From Desulfobulbaceae bacterium UBA2273 (GTDB taxonomy: Bacteria > Desulfobacterota > Desulfobulbia > Desulfobulbales > Desulfurivibrionaceae): a DNA stretch of 64,000 nucleotides. The stretch lies in contig DDWZ01000022.1 of the NCBI GenBank assembly GCA_002347095.1, forward strand, positions 78,578 through 142,577. The letters are read 5' to 3'. Below are positions 1 through 9,471 of the stretch, piece by piece (within the stretch, counting starts at the first letter, position 1; every line of letters starts with the position of its first letter). The notes below the pieces were generated by a model. That model saw nothing but the letters and a program-made list of their open reading frames with translations, did not search any database and was not told the DNA's origin. A program made the position numbers and the translations under genes.

Positions 1-1246
<1,246 letters not shown>

Positions 1247-1456
1247 GGTGTTCTCTCCCTTATCCTTGCCCGGCGGCCGGACAAAACCGCCGATCAGTAC
1301 TTCTCTTTTGCGTAATCATTCCCCAGAGGCAGCAAAACTTCTAGCCCCCGGAGCAGTAACCGCGCAGCAGTGCCGCAGATGCGCGGAAGAGGCCTGCGCC
1401 ATACACACGGTATGCGGACAGGTCGATGACAAAGCAGATGCGGTGCTGCTGTGCGG

Positions 1457-1999
1457 TTACGCTTTTGCTTTGTGCACCCAGGCTTGCATCCGGGTCAGTT
1501 CCTGCGCCCAGCCGGAGCCGATGCGCAGATCGAGGAACATCCGGAACAACTGATCCACGGTGCGCACCACCATCTCGTGCAGGCTGACATGCTCAAGCAG
1601 CCTGCCTTCCACCGCCTCGGGGTCGTTGCCCTCTTCGGCCGAGCCCATGGTCTTGGGCGGCTTCACGTTGCGAAACTCCATGAGGGTGGCCTTAAAAGAA
1701 AGGTTCCACTCATACTCCCCCCTGGTCAGCAGCATCCGGGCCTGCTCCAGCTTCTTGCCCATGGCCAGGCCGGTGCGCGCCTCCTGGAGCTCGGTCATCA
1801 GCCCCCGGCAGATCAGCTTTTCGCGGTTCTCGCCTTCGCCGTACTCAAGCATCATGTGCTTTTCAAAAACGAGCTGGATATCCTCCCCAGCCTCGGGGAG
1901 AAAGATGGTGCCTCCCCGCTCCTCGCTCTTGAACCAGAGCCAGGTGAGAAATTCCTGGCCTACAAATCGTTTTTCGTCAATAAGATCAACTAAATCCAT
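1457..1999 (-). CDS. Hypothetical protein partner of the RdgC-like gene
   Basis: A 180-residue cytoplasmic protein of unknown function, with no signal peptide or membrane segment. The N-terminus (MDLVDLIDEKRFVGQEFLTW) and an acidic, charged body are visible; no catalytic motif is recognised. It starts 19 bp after the RdgC-like gene upstream (2019-2624) on the same strand, so the two are probably co-transcribed, and gatB follows 210 bp downstream. I recall a similar protein beside short RdgC-like genes in other Desulfobacterota/Geobacter-type genomes; that is memory, not a search. Confidence 0.75.
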   Translation of the reverse strand: MDLVDLIDEKRFVGQEFLTWLWFKSEERGGTIFLPEAGEDIQLVFEKHMMLEYGEGENREKLICRGLMTELQEARTGLAMGKKLEQARMLLTRGEYEWNLSFKATLMEFRNVKPPKTMGSAEEGNDPEAVEGRLLEHVSLHEMVVRTVDQLFRMFLDLRIGSGWAQELTRMQAWVHKAKA

Positions 2000-2018
2000 G
2001 CGTTCAGGCCTCTGAAAT

Positions 2019-2624
2019 TCAAATGAAGATTGCGGGGGTGATGTCGGCCAGAGCCTCGCGGCTCGGAGCGTCGAGCAGGTGCTCGGCGGTGAGATACGGC
2101 ACCTGCAGCATCAGGCTGAGGTCAAAGGTCTCCTTAAAGAACTCCTCCAGCAGCTCCTGGGCCTTCTGGCTGGTGGAAAAAAACAGCACCGTGCCCTCGG
2201 CCAGGTTCCAGCAGAGATCATAGACCGCCGGAGTCGGCGCCGCCTTTTTCATCAGCATCAGCTTGACGCTCTCCTTGATCTCCACCCTATGCGCCCGGGC
2301 CAGCTTGGGAATCTGCCGCGCTTTCTTGAGCCGCTCTTCTTCCTTGAGGCAGAACTTATTGAGCACTTTGGGCGAGACCCGGCGCTCGTCCATGCGCAGG
2401 GAGAGTACGACATGATCCGCCGCCGCGTACGAGGCATAGGCAAACTCGCTGTCAAACATATTGAGCACGGAAACCCAGCCCACGGAGCGCTCTTCGTAGC
2501 TCTCGTCGATATCCCGGAAGGAATGGCGGGCTATCCGCTCGGCAGCGAACTCCCAGAAATTCGCGGGCAGCTCACCTTCCACCGCATAACGGACAAAACT
2601 TGCCGATCTGGCCAACAATCCCAT
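2019..2624 (-). CDS. RdgC-like protein (short form)
   Basis: A 201-residue protein resembling the recombination-associated RdgC family, DNA-binding proteins that modulate RecA. The match is best in the C-terminal half: a VVLSLRMDERRVSPKVLN segment, a lysine-rich stretch ending in KESVKLMLMKKAAPTPAVYD, and then a beta-strand plus helix with STSQKAQELLEEFF. E. coli RdgC is about 300 residues, so this is the short form. First gene of a two-gene operon with the hypothetical protein at 1457-1999. Its exact role is inferred from the family. Confidence 0.65.
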   Translation of the reverse strand: MGLLARSASFVRYAVEGELPANFWEFAAERIARHSFRDIDESYEERSVGWVSVLNMFDSEFAYASYAAADHVVLSLRMDERRVSPKVLNKFCLKEEERLKKARQIPKLARAHRVEIKESVKLMLMKKAAPTPAVYDLCWNLAEGTVLFFSTSQKAQELLEEFFKETFDLSLMLQVPYLTAEHLLDAPSREALADITPAIFI

Positions 2625-2845
2625 ACCGCACCCAAAAGTAGATAGTCAGAAAAAAAGTCCTGCCTGGCGCAGAAACTCCGGAACAAATCAGAAGATATAG
2701 CAGACCCGGCCGACGGTCACAAGCTATTTAAGCGGAGCCTCTCCCTCCGGAAAACCCTAATAATTACACAAGCTCAGTCCGTTATCCAACAGACCGGCAA
2801 GGATGAATCCTAGGCAAAAAAAAGGGAAAAGAAGAAAGCAAAGAC

Positions 2846-2874
2846 TTGACACGGAAAACCGACTGTTGTAAAAG
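2846..2874 (+). promoter_or_regulatory. Probable sigma-70 promoter of the tRNA-Lys/tRNA-Glu unit
   Basis: A perfect TTGACA -35 box lies at 2846-2851. About 17 bases later an AT-rich TAAAAG stretch (2869-2874) would serve as a poor -10. The tRNA-Lys begins 18 bp further on. The -10 is weak by consensus, so the exact box is uncertain. Confidence 0.5.
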
Positions 2875-2892
2875 TGCCTTTTCCTACAGGGT

Positions 2893-2968
2893 GGGTCGTT
2901 AACTCAGCCGGTAGAGTATCTGCCTTTTAAGCAGAGAGTCGCGCGTTCGAATCGCGCACGACCCACCA
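2893..2968 (+). tRNA. tRNA-Lys (UUU)
   Basis: Seventy-six bases fold as a complete cloverleaf. The acceptor stem GGGTCGT pairs with ACGACCC, the discriminator is A and CCA is encoded. The anticodon loop CTTTTAA gives anticodon TTT. The T-arm contains GTTCGAATC. It is followed 18 bp later by tRNA-Glu in the same direction, and the pair shares one promoter and one terminator. Confidence 0.97.
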
Positions 2969-2986
2969 TTTACTGTAAGGATATTA

Positions 2987-3064
2987 GTCCCCATCGTCTA
3001 GCCCGGTCCAGGACACCGGCCTTTCACGCCGGCGACACGAGTTCAAATCTCGTTGGGGACGCCA
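2987..3064 (+). tRNA. tRNA-Glu (UUC)
   Basis: Seventy-eight bases with acceptor stem GTCCCCA/TGGGGAC, discriminator G and encoded CCA. The anticodon stem CCGGC/GCCGG closes the loop CTTTCAC, giving anticodon TTC. The T-arm contains GTTCAAATC. Glu-tRNA is also the precursor acted on by GatCAB, whose B subunit is encoded at the left edge, but no regulatory link is visible. Confidence 0.97.
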
Positions 3065-3076
3065 GCTTTTTCTAAA

Positions 3077-3111
3077 GGGAATCAACTGCTTTCAGTTGGT
3101 TCCCTTTTTTT
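3077..3111 (+). terminator. Intrinsic terminator of the tRNA unit
   Basis: A 12-bp stem (3077-3088 with 3093-3104, one G-T wobble) closes a CTTT loop and runs into seven T residues (3105-3111). This is a textbook rho-independent terminator, placed 12 bp after tRNA-Glu. Confidence 0.93.
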
Positions 3112-3227
3112 ATTTGGCTCCATCACCGGTATCCCGGCCAGGAAATCATAGCTACTCCTTGTGCCGGATCTCACCACATAACATGTGGTACGCCAAATTC
3201 TCCAGCAGCCAAGAATAACACTTGGCA

Positions 3228-3279
3228 TTATTTTAATTTTATCATAAAATCTATAATAACAAGCACGGTTATTTTAATT
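3228..3279 (+). repeat. Pair of 11-bp direct repeats upstream of the Fic gene
   Basis: TTATTTTAATT occurs at 3228-3238 and again at 3269-3279, 41 bp apart, inside an AT-rich stretch unlike the surrounding GC-rich DNA. The second copy ends 19 bp before the Fic start codon. This could be an operator or simply promoter AT-richness; no -35/-10 pair stands out. Confidence 0.4.
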
Positions 3280-3298
3280 CCACGATGAGCCCGCGCCA

Positions 3299-4423
3299 AT
3301 GAGAACCTTCCAGTCTGGCCACTATGTGCAACAAGACCATTACCGGAGTTTTCAGCCCAATCCAATCAACCGCGCCTGGGTGCTGGACAACATGGCGTTG
3401 ATCCAGCTACTTGGGCAGGCGGATCGGGAACTGGGCAGGCTGGACATGTATTCGGACTACATCCCCAATATCGATCTGTTCATCCGGATGCATGTCCTGA
3501 AAGAAGCCACCCAATCGAGCAAAATTGAAGGCACACAAACGAACATGGAGGATGCGCTTCTCGAAAGGGAAGATGTTGCCCTGGACAAAAGAGACGACTG
3601 GGAAGAGGTGCAAAACTATGTGGCGGCAATGAACCAGGCGGTTGCGCGATTAAAAAAATTGCCTTTTTCCGCCCGGCTGATGCGTGAAACCCATAAAACC
3701 CTGTTGCAAGGGGTGCGCGGCAAACACAAGCAGCCGGGCGCATTCAGACACAGCCAGAACTGGATTGGCGGGGCAACCATCAACGATGCGGTTTTTGTCC
3801 CGCCCGTTCATACCACTATCGCCGAGCTGATGGGCGATATTGAGCTGTTTGCCCACAACGACACCCAGTATTTCCCGGAGCTATTGAAAATCGCCTTGGT
3901 GCATTACCAGTTTGAAACTATCCATCCTTTTTTGGACGGTAACGGCCGGGTGGGACGGCTGCTGATTACCTTGTATCTGGTCAACAAAGGGATATTGAAA
4001 CAGCCGGTGTTGTACCTGTCGGACTTCTTTGAGCGCAACCGCGCGCATTATTACGATAACTTAATGCGGGTGAGAGAAAAAAACGATCTGCTGCAATGGT
4101 TCAAGTTTTTCCTGGTGGGCGTCATAGAAACGGCAAAAAGCAGCATTGCGACTTTTGACAACATCCTCAAACTGCAAAAGCAGGTGGATGGCCAGATACA
4201 GACGTTGGGCAGCAGAACAGCCAATGCCCAAAAGGTTCTTCGTTACCTATATCAACATCCCATGATTGATGCTGCCAAAACAGGCAAGGTGGCGGAAATA
4301 TCTCCGGCCTCCGCGTACAAGCTGGTTGCCGATTTGGAGCAGTTCGGGATACTGAAGGAAATCACGGGCGGCAAGCGTGGGAAAATGTATCTGTTTGACG
4401 CCTACTTGCAGTTGTTCAGGTAA
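3299..4423 (+). CDS. Fic family protein (probable AMP-transferase)
   Basis: A 374-residue Fic-domain enzyme. The active-site loop HPFLDGNGRVGR matches HxFx(D/E)GNGRxxR, so the catalytic histidine and ATP-phosphate-binding residues are all present; such enzymes usually AMPylate a target hydroxyl. An N-terminal SSKIEG motif near residues 73-78 fits the (S/T)xxxE(G/N) inhibitory helix of class II Fic proteins, where inhibition is intramolecular. The C-terminal 90 residues look like a winged-helix DNA-binding domain, as in Shewanella SoFic-like proteins. Start is the ATG at 3299. It stands alone and no antitoxin lies beside it. Target unknown. Confidence 0.9.
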   Translation: MRTFQSGHYVQQDHYRSFQPNPINRAWVLDNMALIQLLGQADRELGRLDMYSDYIPNIDLFIRMHVLKEATQSSKIEGTQTNMEDALLEREDVALDKRDDWEEVQNYVAAMNQAVARLKKLPFSARLMRETHKTLLQGVRGKHKQPGAFRHSQNWIGGATINDAVFVPPVHTTIAELMGDIELFAHNDTQYFPELLKIALVHYQFETIHPFLDGNGRVGRLLITLYLVNKGILKQPVLYLSDFFERNRAHYYDNLMRVREKNDLLQWFKFFLVGVIETAKSSIATFDNILKLQKQVDGQIQTLGSRTANAQKVLRYLYQHPMIDAAKTGKVAEISPASAYKLVADLEQFGILKEITGGKRGKMYLFDAYLQLFR

Positions 4424-4479
4424 GAATAAACTGCGTGGCGTTCACCCGATCACCGTTTTTTTTGTATCATGACAGCACC

Positions 4480-5007
4480 ATGACCTGCATCCACGACTAC
4501 CACCAGCTTATTGCCGACCTCGACGCGGAGATCGCCCGCATCGCACAGTTCCATGCCGCGGCCATTTCCTGCGGGCCAGGCTGCGCCTCCTGCTGCCGTC
4601 CCTTCAGTGTGCTGCCCATTGAGGCGGCCTGCGTGCGGGAAGCCATTGCCTCACTGGATAGAGCCAGCCGGGAGCAACTTGACCGCACCCTTGCGAAAGG
4701 CGATGCGTGCTGTCCCCTGCTTATTGATGATCTCTGCGCTATCTACGCGGCCCGCCCTGTCATCTGCCGGACCCAGGGGCTGCCCCTGGCCTATGTAGAT
4801 GAAGAGCGCCAGGCCATCGAGGTTTCGGCCTGCGGCCTAAATTTTCCGGACGACCATGTCTTTGCCCCGGAAGACCTCCTGTTCTTGGACCCGTTCAACG
4901 TCCGCCTTGCCGCACTCAATCAGGCCTGGTGTAGCAAGCAGAATCTGGACCCGACCACACGCATCCCCCTGCGGGAGCTTGCCAGCTCCACCCCGCCTGG
5001 GGCGTGA
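4480..5007 (+). CDS. YkgJ-family cysteine cluster protein
   Basis: A cytoplasmic protein of 175 residues from the ATG at 4480. Cysteines are spaced CGPGCASCC near the N-terminus, with CCPLL, a second cysteine in LCAIYAARPVICR and one more after, the pattern of the YkgJ/Fli(N)-type zinc or iron cluster family (UPF0153). Function of the family is not established. An in-frame GTG at 4435 would add 15 residues, but the ATG start fits the family better. Ends 3 bp from the convergent receiver gene at 5011. Confidence 0.8.
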   Translation: MTCIHDYHQLIADLDAEIARIAQFHAAAISCGPGCASCCRPFSVLPIEAACVREAIASLDRASREQLDRTLAKGDACCPLLIDDLCAIYAARPVICRTQGLPLAYVDEERQAIEVSACGLNFPDDHVFAPEDLLFLDPFNVRLAALNQAWCSKQNLDPTTRIPLRELASSTPPGA

Positions 5008-5010
5008 ATC

Positions 5011-5391
5011 TTACTGCTCCGGCAGATCCTCCCCCCCCAACAGGGCCTCGGCCACCCGTTCTTCCAGCCGATCCTTGTCGATGGGCTTGGCGCAATAGGC
5101 CACCGCTCCAAGGGCAAACGCCTGTCGGGCTATATCGACATCGGGCAGCCCGGTCAGCATGATGGCCGGCAAATGCGGCAGCAACTTCTGCATCTCGGAG
5201 AGTACGGCTAGGCCGTCCATCTTGCGCAGGTTCATGTCGAGGATTGCCAGGTCCACCTGATTTTTTTCCGTAAACCGGAGGGCCTCGTCCTCATCGTGGA
5301 ACACATGCACCACATGCCCCTTCCTCTGCAGAATCCTCCGGATCAGAATCCCCGCGTCCAACACATCGTCCAAGACCAGAATCTGCGCCAT
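5011..5391 (-). CDS. Single-domain response regulator (receiver only)
   Basis: A 126-residue receiver domain without output domain. It shows the acidic pair in VLDDVLDA, the phospho-acceptor aspartate in DLAILDMNL, the threonine in MLTG and the lysine in AKPID. It lies 4 bp downstream of the histidine kinase gene (5396-6973) and is preceded by an AGGGGG ribosome site, so the ATG at 5391 is preferred over longer frames into the kinase. It is a clear paralogue (about half of positions identical by eye) of the receiver at 11254-11613. Probably a phosphate sink or a relay to another protein. Confidence 0.9.
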   Translation of the reverse strand: MAQILVLDDVLDAGILIRRILQRKGHVVHVFHDEDEALRFTEKNQVDLAILDMNLRKMDGLAVLSEMQKLLPHLPAIMLTGLPDVDIARQAFALGAVAYCAKPIDKDRLEERVAEALLGGEDLPEQ

Positions 5392-5395
5392 CCCC

Positions 5396-6973
5396 CTATT
5401 GCTCCTCTTCCTGACCTGCGGCAATAACCGGCAGGAAAAGATGAAAGGTCGTATGCATGTCCAGGGCGACAAGCTCCGGCTCCACCGGCGGGGATTTGAC
5501 CTCGATCCTGCCGTTGTGGTCTTGGATGATGCCGAAGGAAACGGACAATCCGAGTCCGGTGCCCTTGCCGACCCCCTTGGTGGTGTAAAAGGGGTCGAAG
5601 ATGCGGCCCATTTGCTCCGGGGGAATGCCGGACCCGGAATCGCCGATGATGATTTCGATCTGCCCGCTCTCCTCATGCCAGCGGCTCCACACCCCGATAA
5701 TCCCTTCGCTGCCGATGGCATGGTGGGCGTTGGTCAAAAGGTTGACAAAAACCTGGCGCATCCGCTCGTTGTCAAAGCAGGTGCTGGGCAGGTTCTCGGC
5801 CAGGCAGCGATGGATGAAGATATGGTCCATGTTCAGGGTGTGGTTGACAATGGCCAGCACCTCTTCCAGGCACTGGTTGAGATCGCCGCACAATCTATTA
5901 TGCTCCTGGGTCTGCCGCGAGAAATTGAGCAGATCGGCAACGATGCGCCGGCAGATCTTCGCCTGTTTCTCGATGATCCCCAGGGTTTCATGCACCTCGC
6001 TTTGTTCCGGAAAATCCTCCTCCAGCAACTGGGCATATCCAAGGATGATGCCCAGCGGGGTATTGATTTCGTGGGCAACGCCGGCGGCGAGCTGGCCCAC
6101 CGAGGTCATCTTTTCAGAGTGCACCAACTGCTCCATCATCTTCTTGAAATGGGTGAGATCCTTGGCAATCCCTTGGTACCCCTGGGGCGCGCCATCCCGG
6201 TCCGTAATGGCCGAGGCGGTGATCATCAGATACAACGGGCCGTCCTCCCTGCCGACAAACTCCGCCTCGAAATCCTTGACCTGGCCGTCCGAACCAAGCT
6301 GCGCGCGGTATTGGGCACATCGCTCCGGGTCGGAAAAAAACTCGGCCAGGGGCTGGCCGAGAACATCCAGCCTTTGGCCAACCCCGAGCAACTGCAAGCC
6401 GCTCTCGTTGATGTCGCAGATTTTGCCTTCCGCATCGCAAAAATAGATCATATCCTTGGAGCCTTCGAAGAAGCCGCGGAATTTCTCTTCGGACAACCGC
6501 AGGTCGCGGGTCTGTTCCTCCACCTGCTGTTCCAGGGTCTGATTCAACCGGGACAGATCCGCATGCGCTACTTTAAGCCGTTCGTTGGCCAATTCCAGCG
6601 AGAGCGCATCGCCCTTGGCTCGTTCGATAAGCACCGCTGTATTGTGGTAGTGGAGGGTGAGGATGGCCACCCCGCAGAGCGCGATGGTGTTGAGCCCCCC
6701 GCTGTACGGATCAAGTTCGTTCCAGAGCTGCGGCATCCCGGCAAGCCTGAGAACATAGGGCAAAAGATGCCCCACGCCCCGGGAAAGCGAAAACACCACC
6801 ATGACCAGGGAAAACCAGAAAAAATACGCCCAGAGGATATTCTTGGGTTCAAGCTTTGTGAGACGCCGGGCATAGGAAAACGCAAAAAAGGCAAGAATGA
6901 CCATCACGGCGGCGCCGAGATAATCCACCAGATAGACGGGAAACAGGGGCAGGACAACGCTCTCTTCCATCAC
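5396..6973 (-). CDS. PAS-domain sensor histidine kinase
   Basis: A 525-residue kinase. About three membrane helices occupy residues 1-120, followed by a coiled coil (residues 120-165) and a PAS domain (about 165-290). A dimerisation/phosphoacceptor domain follows, with [10 protein letters not shown] carrying the histidine. The catalytic ATPase domain shows the N-box NLLTNAHHA and the glycine boxes GDSGSGIP and GTGLGL. The ATG at 6973 overlaps the stop of the upstream membrane-protein gene in an ATGA. The operon is divergent from the sigma-54 activator at 7633, which is the likely partner by position; that pairing is inference. Confidence 0.92.
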   Translation of the reverse strand: MMEESVVLPLFPVYLVDYLGAAVMVILAFFAFSYARRLTKLEPKNILWAYFFWFSLVMVVFSLSRGVGHLLPYVLRLAGMPQLWNELDPYSGGLNTIALCGVAILTLHYHNTAVLIERAKGDALSLELANERLKVAHADLSRLNQTLEQQVEEQTRDLRLSEEKFRGFFEGSKDMIYFCDAEGKICDINESGLQLLGVGQRLDVLGQPLAEFFSDPERCAQYRAQLGSDGQVKDFEAEFVGREDGPLYLMITASAITDRDGAPQGYQGIAKDLTHFKKMMEQLVHSEKMTSVGQLAAGVAHEINTPLGIILGYAQLLEEDFPEQSEVHETLGIIEKQAKICRRIVADLLNFSRQTQEHNRLCGDLNQCLEEVLAIVNHTLNMDHIFIHRCLAENLPSTCFDNERMRQVFVNLLTNAHHAIGSEGIIGVWSRWHEESGQIEIIIGDSGSGIPPEQMGRIFDPFYTTKGVGKGTGLGLSVSFGIIQDHNGRIEVKSPPVEPELVALDMHTTFHLFLPVIAAGQEEEQ

Positions 6974-7446
6974 TCCCCCTGCCCGCTTGAGCCCTGTCGC
7001 CGTGCAGCAATGGTCTCGCAGAAGCCCCGCAAGGCGGTGGTGAAAAACCAGAGGGCCGGAACGCAGAGCAGATGATCAAAACGGCCCAGATAATAGACGC
7101 CGCTGAGCAGGGTGCGCGGCCCGGTAAAATAATCCTCCACCAGCCGGGCGCCGGAATCCCTGATATCGGCATACATCTGGTCGGCAAACCAGTGCACAAA
7201 CAGATGGTCCATATCCCAGAGGAGGAAAAACAGCAGGGAGAGCTTGAGTGATCGCCAGGAATACCCGGTATCCGGCGGTTTGGTGTGCAAAACATAGAGG
7301 AAGAGCAGCAAGGCCACCCCAAGCAGGAGATGGGCCATCAAATGGACCACCGGGCCTTCCGCCACCCCGTGCCCCTGCACCGCCCAAGCCGGGCAGCCCC
7401 ACACAAACGGGAGAACACAACCCAGCAGAACACCGTATTTCTTCAT
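6970..7446 (-). CDS. Small integral membrane protein of the kinase operon
   Basis: A 158-residue protein with an N-terminal hydrophobic leader (to about residue 22, ending PAWA) and three further predicted membrane helices: one after MAHLL, one in LSLLFFLLWDMDHLF, and one near LLCVPALWFF. Several conserved-looking histidines face the membrane region. The start is chosen at ATG 7446, which has a GGGGGGAA ribosome site. Its last codon overlaps the kinase start by 4 bp, implying translational coupling and perhaps a joint role in sensing. No family recognised. Confidence 0.75.
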   Translation of the reverse strand: MKKYGVLLGCVLPFVWGCPAWAVQGHGVAEGPVVHLMAHLLLGVALLLFLYVLHTKPPDTGYSWRSLKLSLLFFLLWDMDHLFVHWFADQMYADIRDSGARLVEDYFTGPRTLLSGVYYLGRFDHLLCVPALWFFTTALRGFCETIAARRQGSSGQGE

Positions 7447-7632
7447 CCGTTCCCCCCGCAATCCGCGCCGGAAAAATTGTGCCTTTTCCAGAAATAGCAG
7501 GTTGCCTGCAGGGACGCAAGCCATATCCGTGTTCGGATTCCCGCCAAGAAGATGTTGCTTGTTTTTCGGAAATGGTGCATCAATGGGGAGTTATTGGAAA
7601 AAATCCGCCAAACGCCCGCGCTTTCCGGAGAC

Positions 7633-9072
7633 ATGTCCGTGACCTCTGATCAGCCTCTTTCTCCCTGCCCCGACGCGGATTTTTCCGCCTCGGTTCTCCT
7701 TGTCGACGATGACCGCGACATGCTCTCCATGCTGGAACGGCTCATCCGCAAGAAATTCCGCTGCGAGGTGAAAACCGCGCCATCCGCGGAGGCTGCCTGG
7801 CAGATCATCGCGGACTGGCGGCCGGACATGGTGCTGACGGATGTCAAGATGCCGGGGATGGACGGGCTGGCGCTCCTTGCCAAGATCAAGGAAGCGTATC
7901 CGGTCATTGCCGTAATTATGATGACCGGCCACGGCACGGTGGAGTCGGCCATCGCCGCCCTGAAAAACGGGGCCTACGACTTTATCCAGAAACCCTTTGA
8001 CAACGAGCACCTGCTCCACACCCTGCGGCGCTGCCTGGAACGCCTCTGCCTGCTTGAAAATAACCGGCGGCTTCAGAGCCGGCTCGCCGAGCAGGAAGCC
8101 TGCCCCGGCTTCATCGGCACCTCTCCGGCGATCAAAGAGGTTTCCGGACTGATCAGCAGGCTTGCCGATACCGATGTCACCGTGCTGATCCGGGGAGAAT
8201 CCGGCACGGGCAAGGAGCTGGCCGCCCGCGCCCTGCATGGGTTGAGCGGCCGGCATTCGCGCCCGATGGTCACGGTGAACTGCCCGGCCCTGCCGGAGCA
8301 GATCCTGGAAAGCGAACTCTTCGGCTATGCCAGGGGCGCCTTTTCCGGGGCGACCCACGACAAAAAAGGACTGTTTCTCGAAGCCAACACCTCCACCATT
8401 CTGCTGGACGAAATCGGCGACCTCCCCATTGCCCTCCAGACCAAGCTGCTCCGGGTTCTCCAGGAAAAGGAGATCATGCCCCTGGGCCAGACCAAGACCA
8501 TCCGGGTGGATGTCCGGGTGCTGGCCTCGACCAACCAGGATCTGGAGGAAAAAATCCGCCATGGCCTTTTCCGTGAGGATCTTTTCTACCGTCTCAACGT
8601 GGTGACTATCACCATGCCGCCCCTCAGAAACAGGCAGGAAGACATCCCTCCCCTTGCCCAGCATTTCCTCGCGACCTTTGGAGAGGAATACGACCGGCCG
8701 TCCCTTGTCTTTGCGCCGGACGCACTCCCCGCCCTGGTGAAACGATCCTGGAAAGGCAATGTTCGCGAACTCCAGAATGTTGTTAAACGGGCGGTGCTGC
8801 TTGCCGATGACACCCCCATCTCCGCCCGATCCCTTACGGAACCCGGGGTGGAGATTCCCTCTCCCCAGGGACTGCCAGAAAACCTGCACGGCTTGCCCTA
8901 CAATCTCGCCAAACAGCGCTTGGTGGAGGATTTCTCCGCCGCTTACCTGGCCGAGGCCCTGCAACAAAACAGCGGCAATGTCACGGCCGCTGCCCAGGCC
9001 AGCGGCATGAACCGCCAGGCCTTTCAAAAACTACTGCACCGCTTTGGCCTCGCGGCCAAAGCCTTCCGATAA
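7633..9072 (+). CDS. NtrC-type sigma-54-dependent response regulator
   Basis: A 479-residue enhancer-binding activator with three domains. The receiver spans about residues 18-135, with the phospho-acceptor Asp70 in VLTDVKMPGMDG. The AAA+ domain has Walker A GESGTGKE (188-195), Walker B LLDEIGD (257-263) and the sigma-54 contact loop GAFSGA (235-240), a Thr-to-Ser variant of GAFTGA. The C-terminus is a Fis-type helix-turn-helix. ATG 7633 is chosen because the receiver starts about 18 residues later; an ATG at 7552 is possible. A sigma-54 promoter lies 187 bp downstream of the stop, so the adjacent operon is its likely target. Confidence 0.93.
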   Translation: MSVTSDQPLSPCPDADFSASVLLVDDDRDMLSMLERLIRKKFRCEVKTAPSAEAAWQIIADWRPDMVLTDVKMPGMDGLALLAKIKEAYPVIAVIMMTGHGTVESAIAALKNGAYDFIQKPFDNEHLLHTLRRCLERLCLLENNRRLQSRLAEQEACPGFIGTSPAIKEVSGLISRLADTDVTVLIRGESGTGKELAARALHGLSGRHSRPMVTVNCPALPEQILESELFGYARGAFSGATHDKKGLFLEANTSTILLDEIGDLPIALQTKLLRVLQEKEIMPLGQTKTIRVDVRVLASTNQDLEEKIRHGLFREDLFYRLNVVTITMPPLRNRQEDIPPLAQHFLATFGEEYDRPSLVFAPDALPALVKRSWKGNVRELQNVVKRAVLLADDTPISARSLTEPGVEIPSPQGLPENLHGLPYNLAKQRLVEDFSAAYLAEALQQNSGNVTAAAQASGMNRQAFQKLLHRFGLAAKAFR

Positions 9073-9108
9073 CTCTCCAGCAATCCCCGCCATCCTCCGA
9101 CAAAAAAT

Positions 9109-9151
9109 AAGTGCCGCAAAAAATATGCGGTGCATATTTTTTGCGGCACTT
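9109..9151 (+). promoter_or_regulatory. 20-bp perfect inverted repeat: terminator or activator-binding site
   Basis: Bases 9109-9128 and 9132-9151 are perfect reverse complements around a 3-nt loop (GGT). It starts 36 bp after the activator stop, so it could end that transcript, but no T-tract follows the stem. It is also centred about 130-145 bp upstream of the sigma-54 promoter at 9259, the usual place for an enhancer site of an NtrC-type regulator. Either role, or both, is possible. Nothing else is recognised in the non-coding stretch 9073-9471 apart from this, the promoter and a roughly 195-nt leader. Confidence 0.75.
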
Positions 9152-9258
9152 TCCAGCCCGTTTTCCAGCCATTTCCCGTCTTGACCCACCCGCCAAAAAA
9201 CAGCAACATCCACGCATAATCAAAGAGATACCAAGAACAACCCGACTCTTTCCCGAAT

Positions 9259-9274
9259 TGGCACTGTTATTGCT
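9259..9274 (+). promoter_or_regulatory. Sigma-54 (RpoN) promoter of the TSUP/molybdoenzyme operon
   Basis: TGGCAC, five bases, then TTGCT: GG at 9260-9261 and GC at 9272-9273 are exactly 10 bases apart, matching the -24/-12 consensus. It is oriented toward the TSUP gene, whose start codon is about 200 bp downstream, leaving a long untranslated leader. The upstream neighbour encodes a sigma-54-dependent activator. Confidence 0.85.
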
Positions 9275-9471
9275 GTAGCATAATGAAGGGGAGAGATCTG
9301 CGACCCTCCTCGAAATCACCCACTACGCATCAGGCGCGAACGTTTTGCCCAACAACCGTCCGCGCCTCTCAACCTGTGAACAAGACAAAGGAGGTGCAAC
9401 GGCACAAGAGGGGGGACCTAGGGAACAAGCCGTCTTTTAAGACATTTTATCTCAGACAGGAGGTGGATGGT

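Noticed and set aside
5399..7075. A long + strand open frame (558 codons) over the histidine kinase
   Set aside because: Shadow of a well-supported kinase gene on the other strand; no motif, no ribosome site.
7552..7632. ATG 7552 as the start of the sigma-54 activator
   Set aside because: It would add 27 residues with no receiver similarity; the receiver begins shortly after ATG 7633. Kept as an alternative only.
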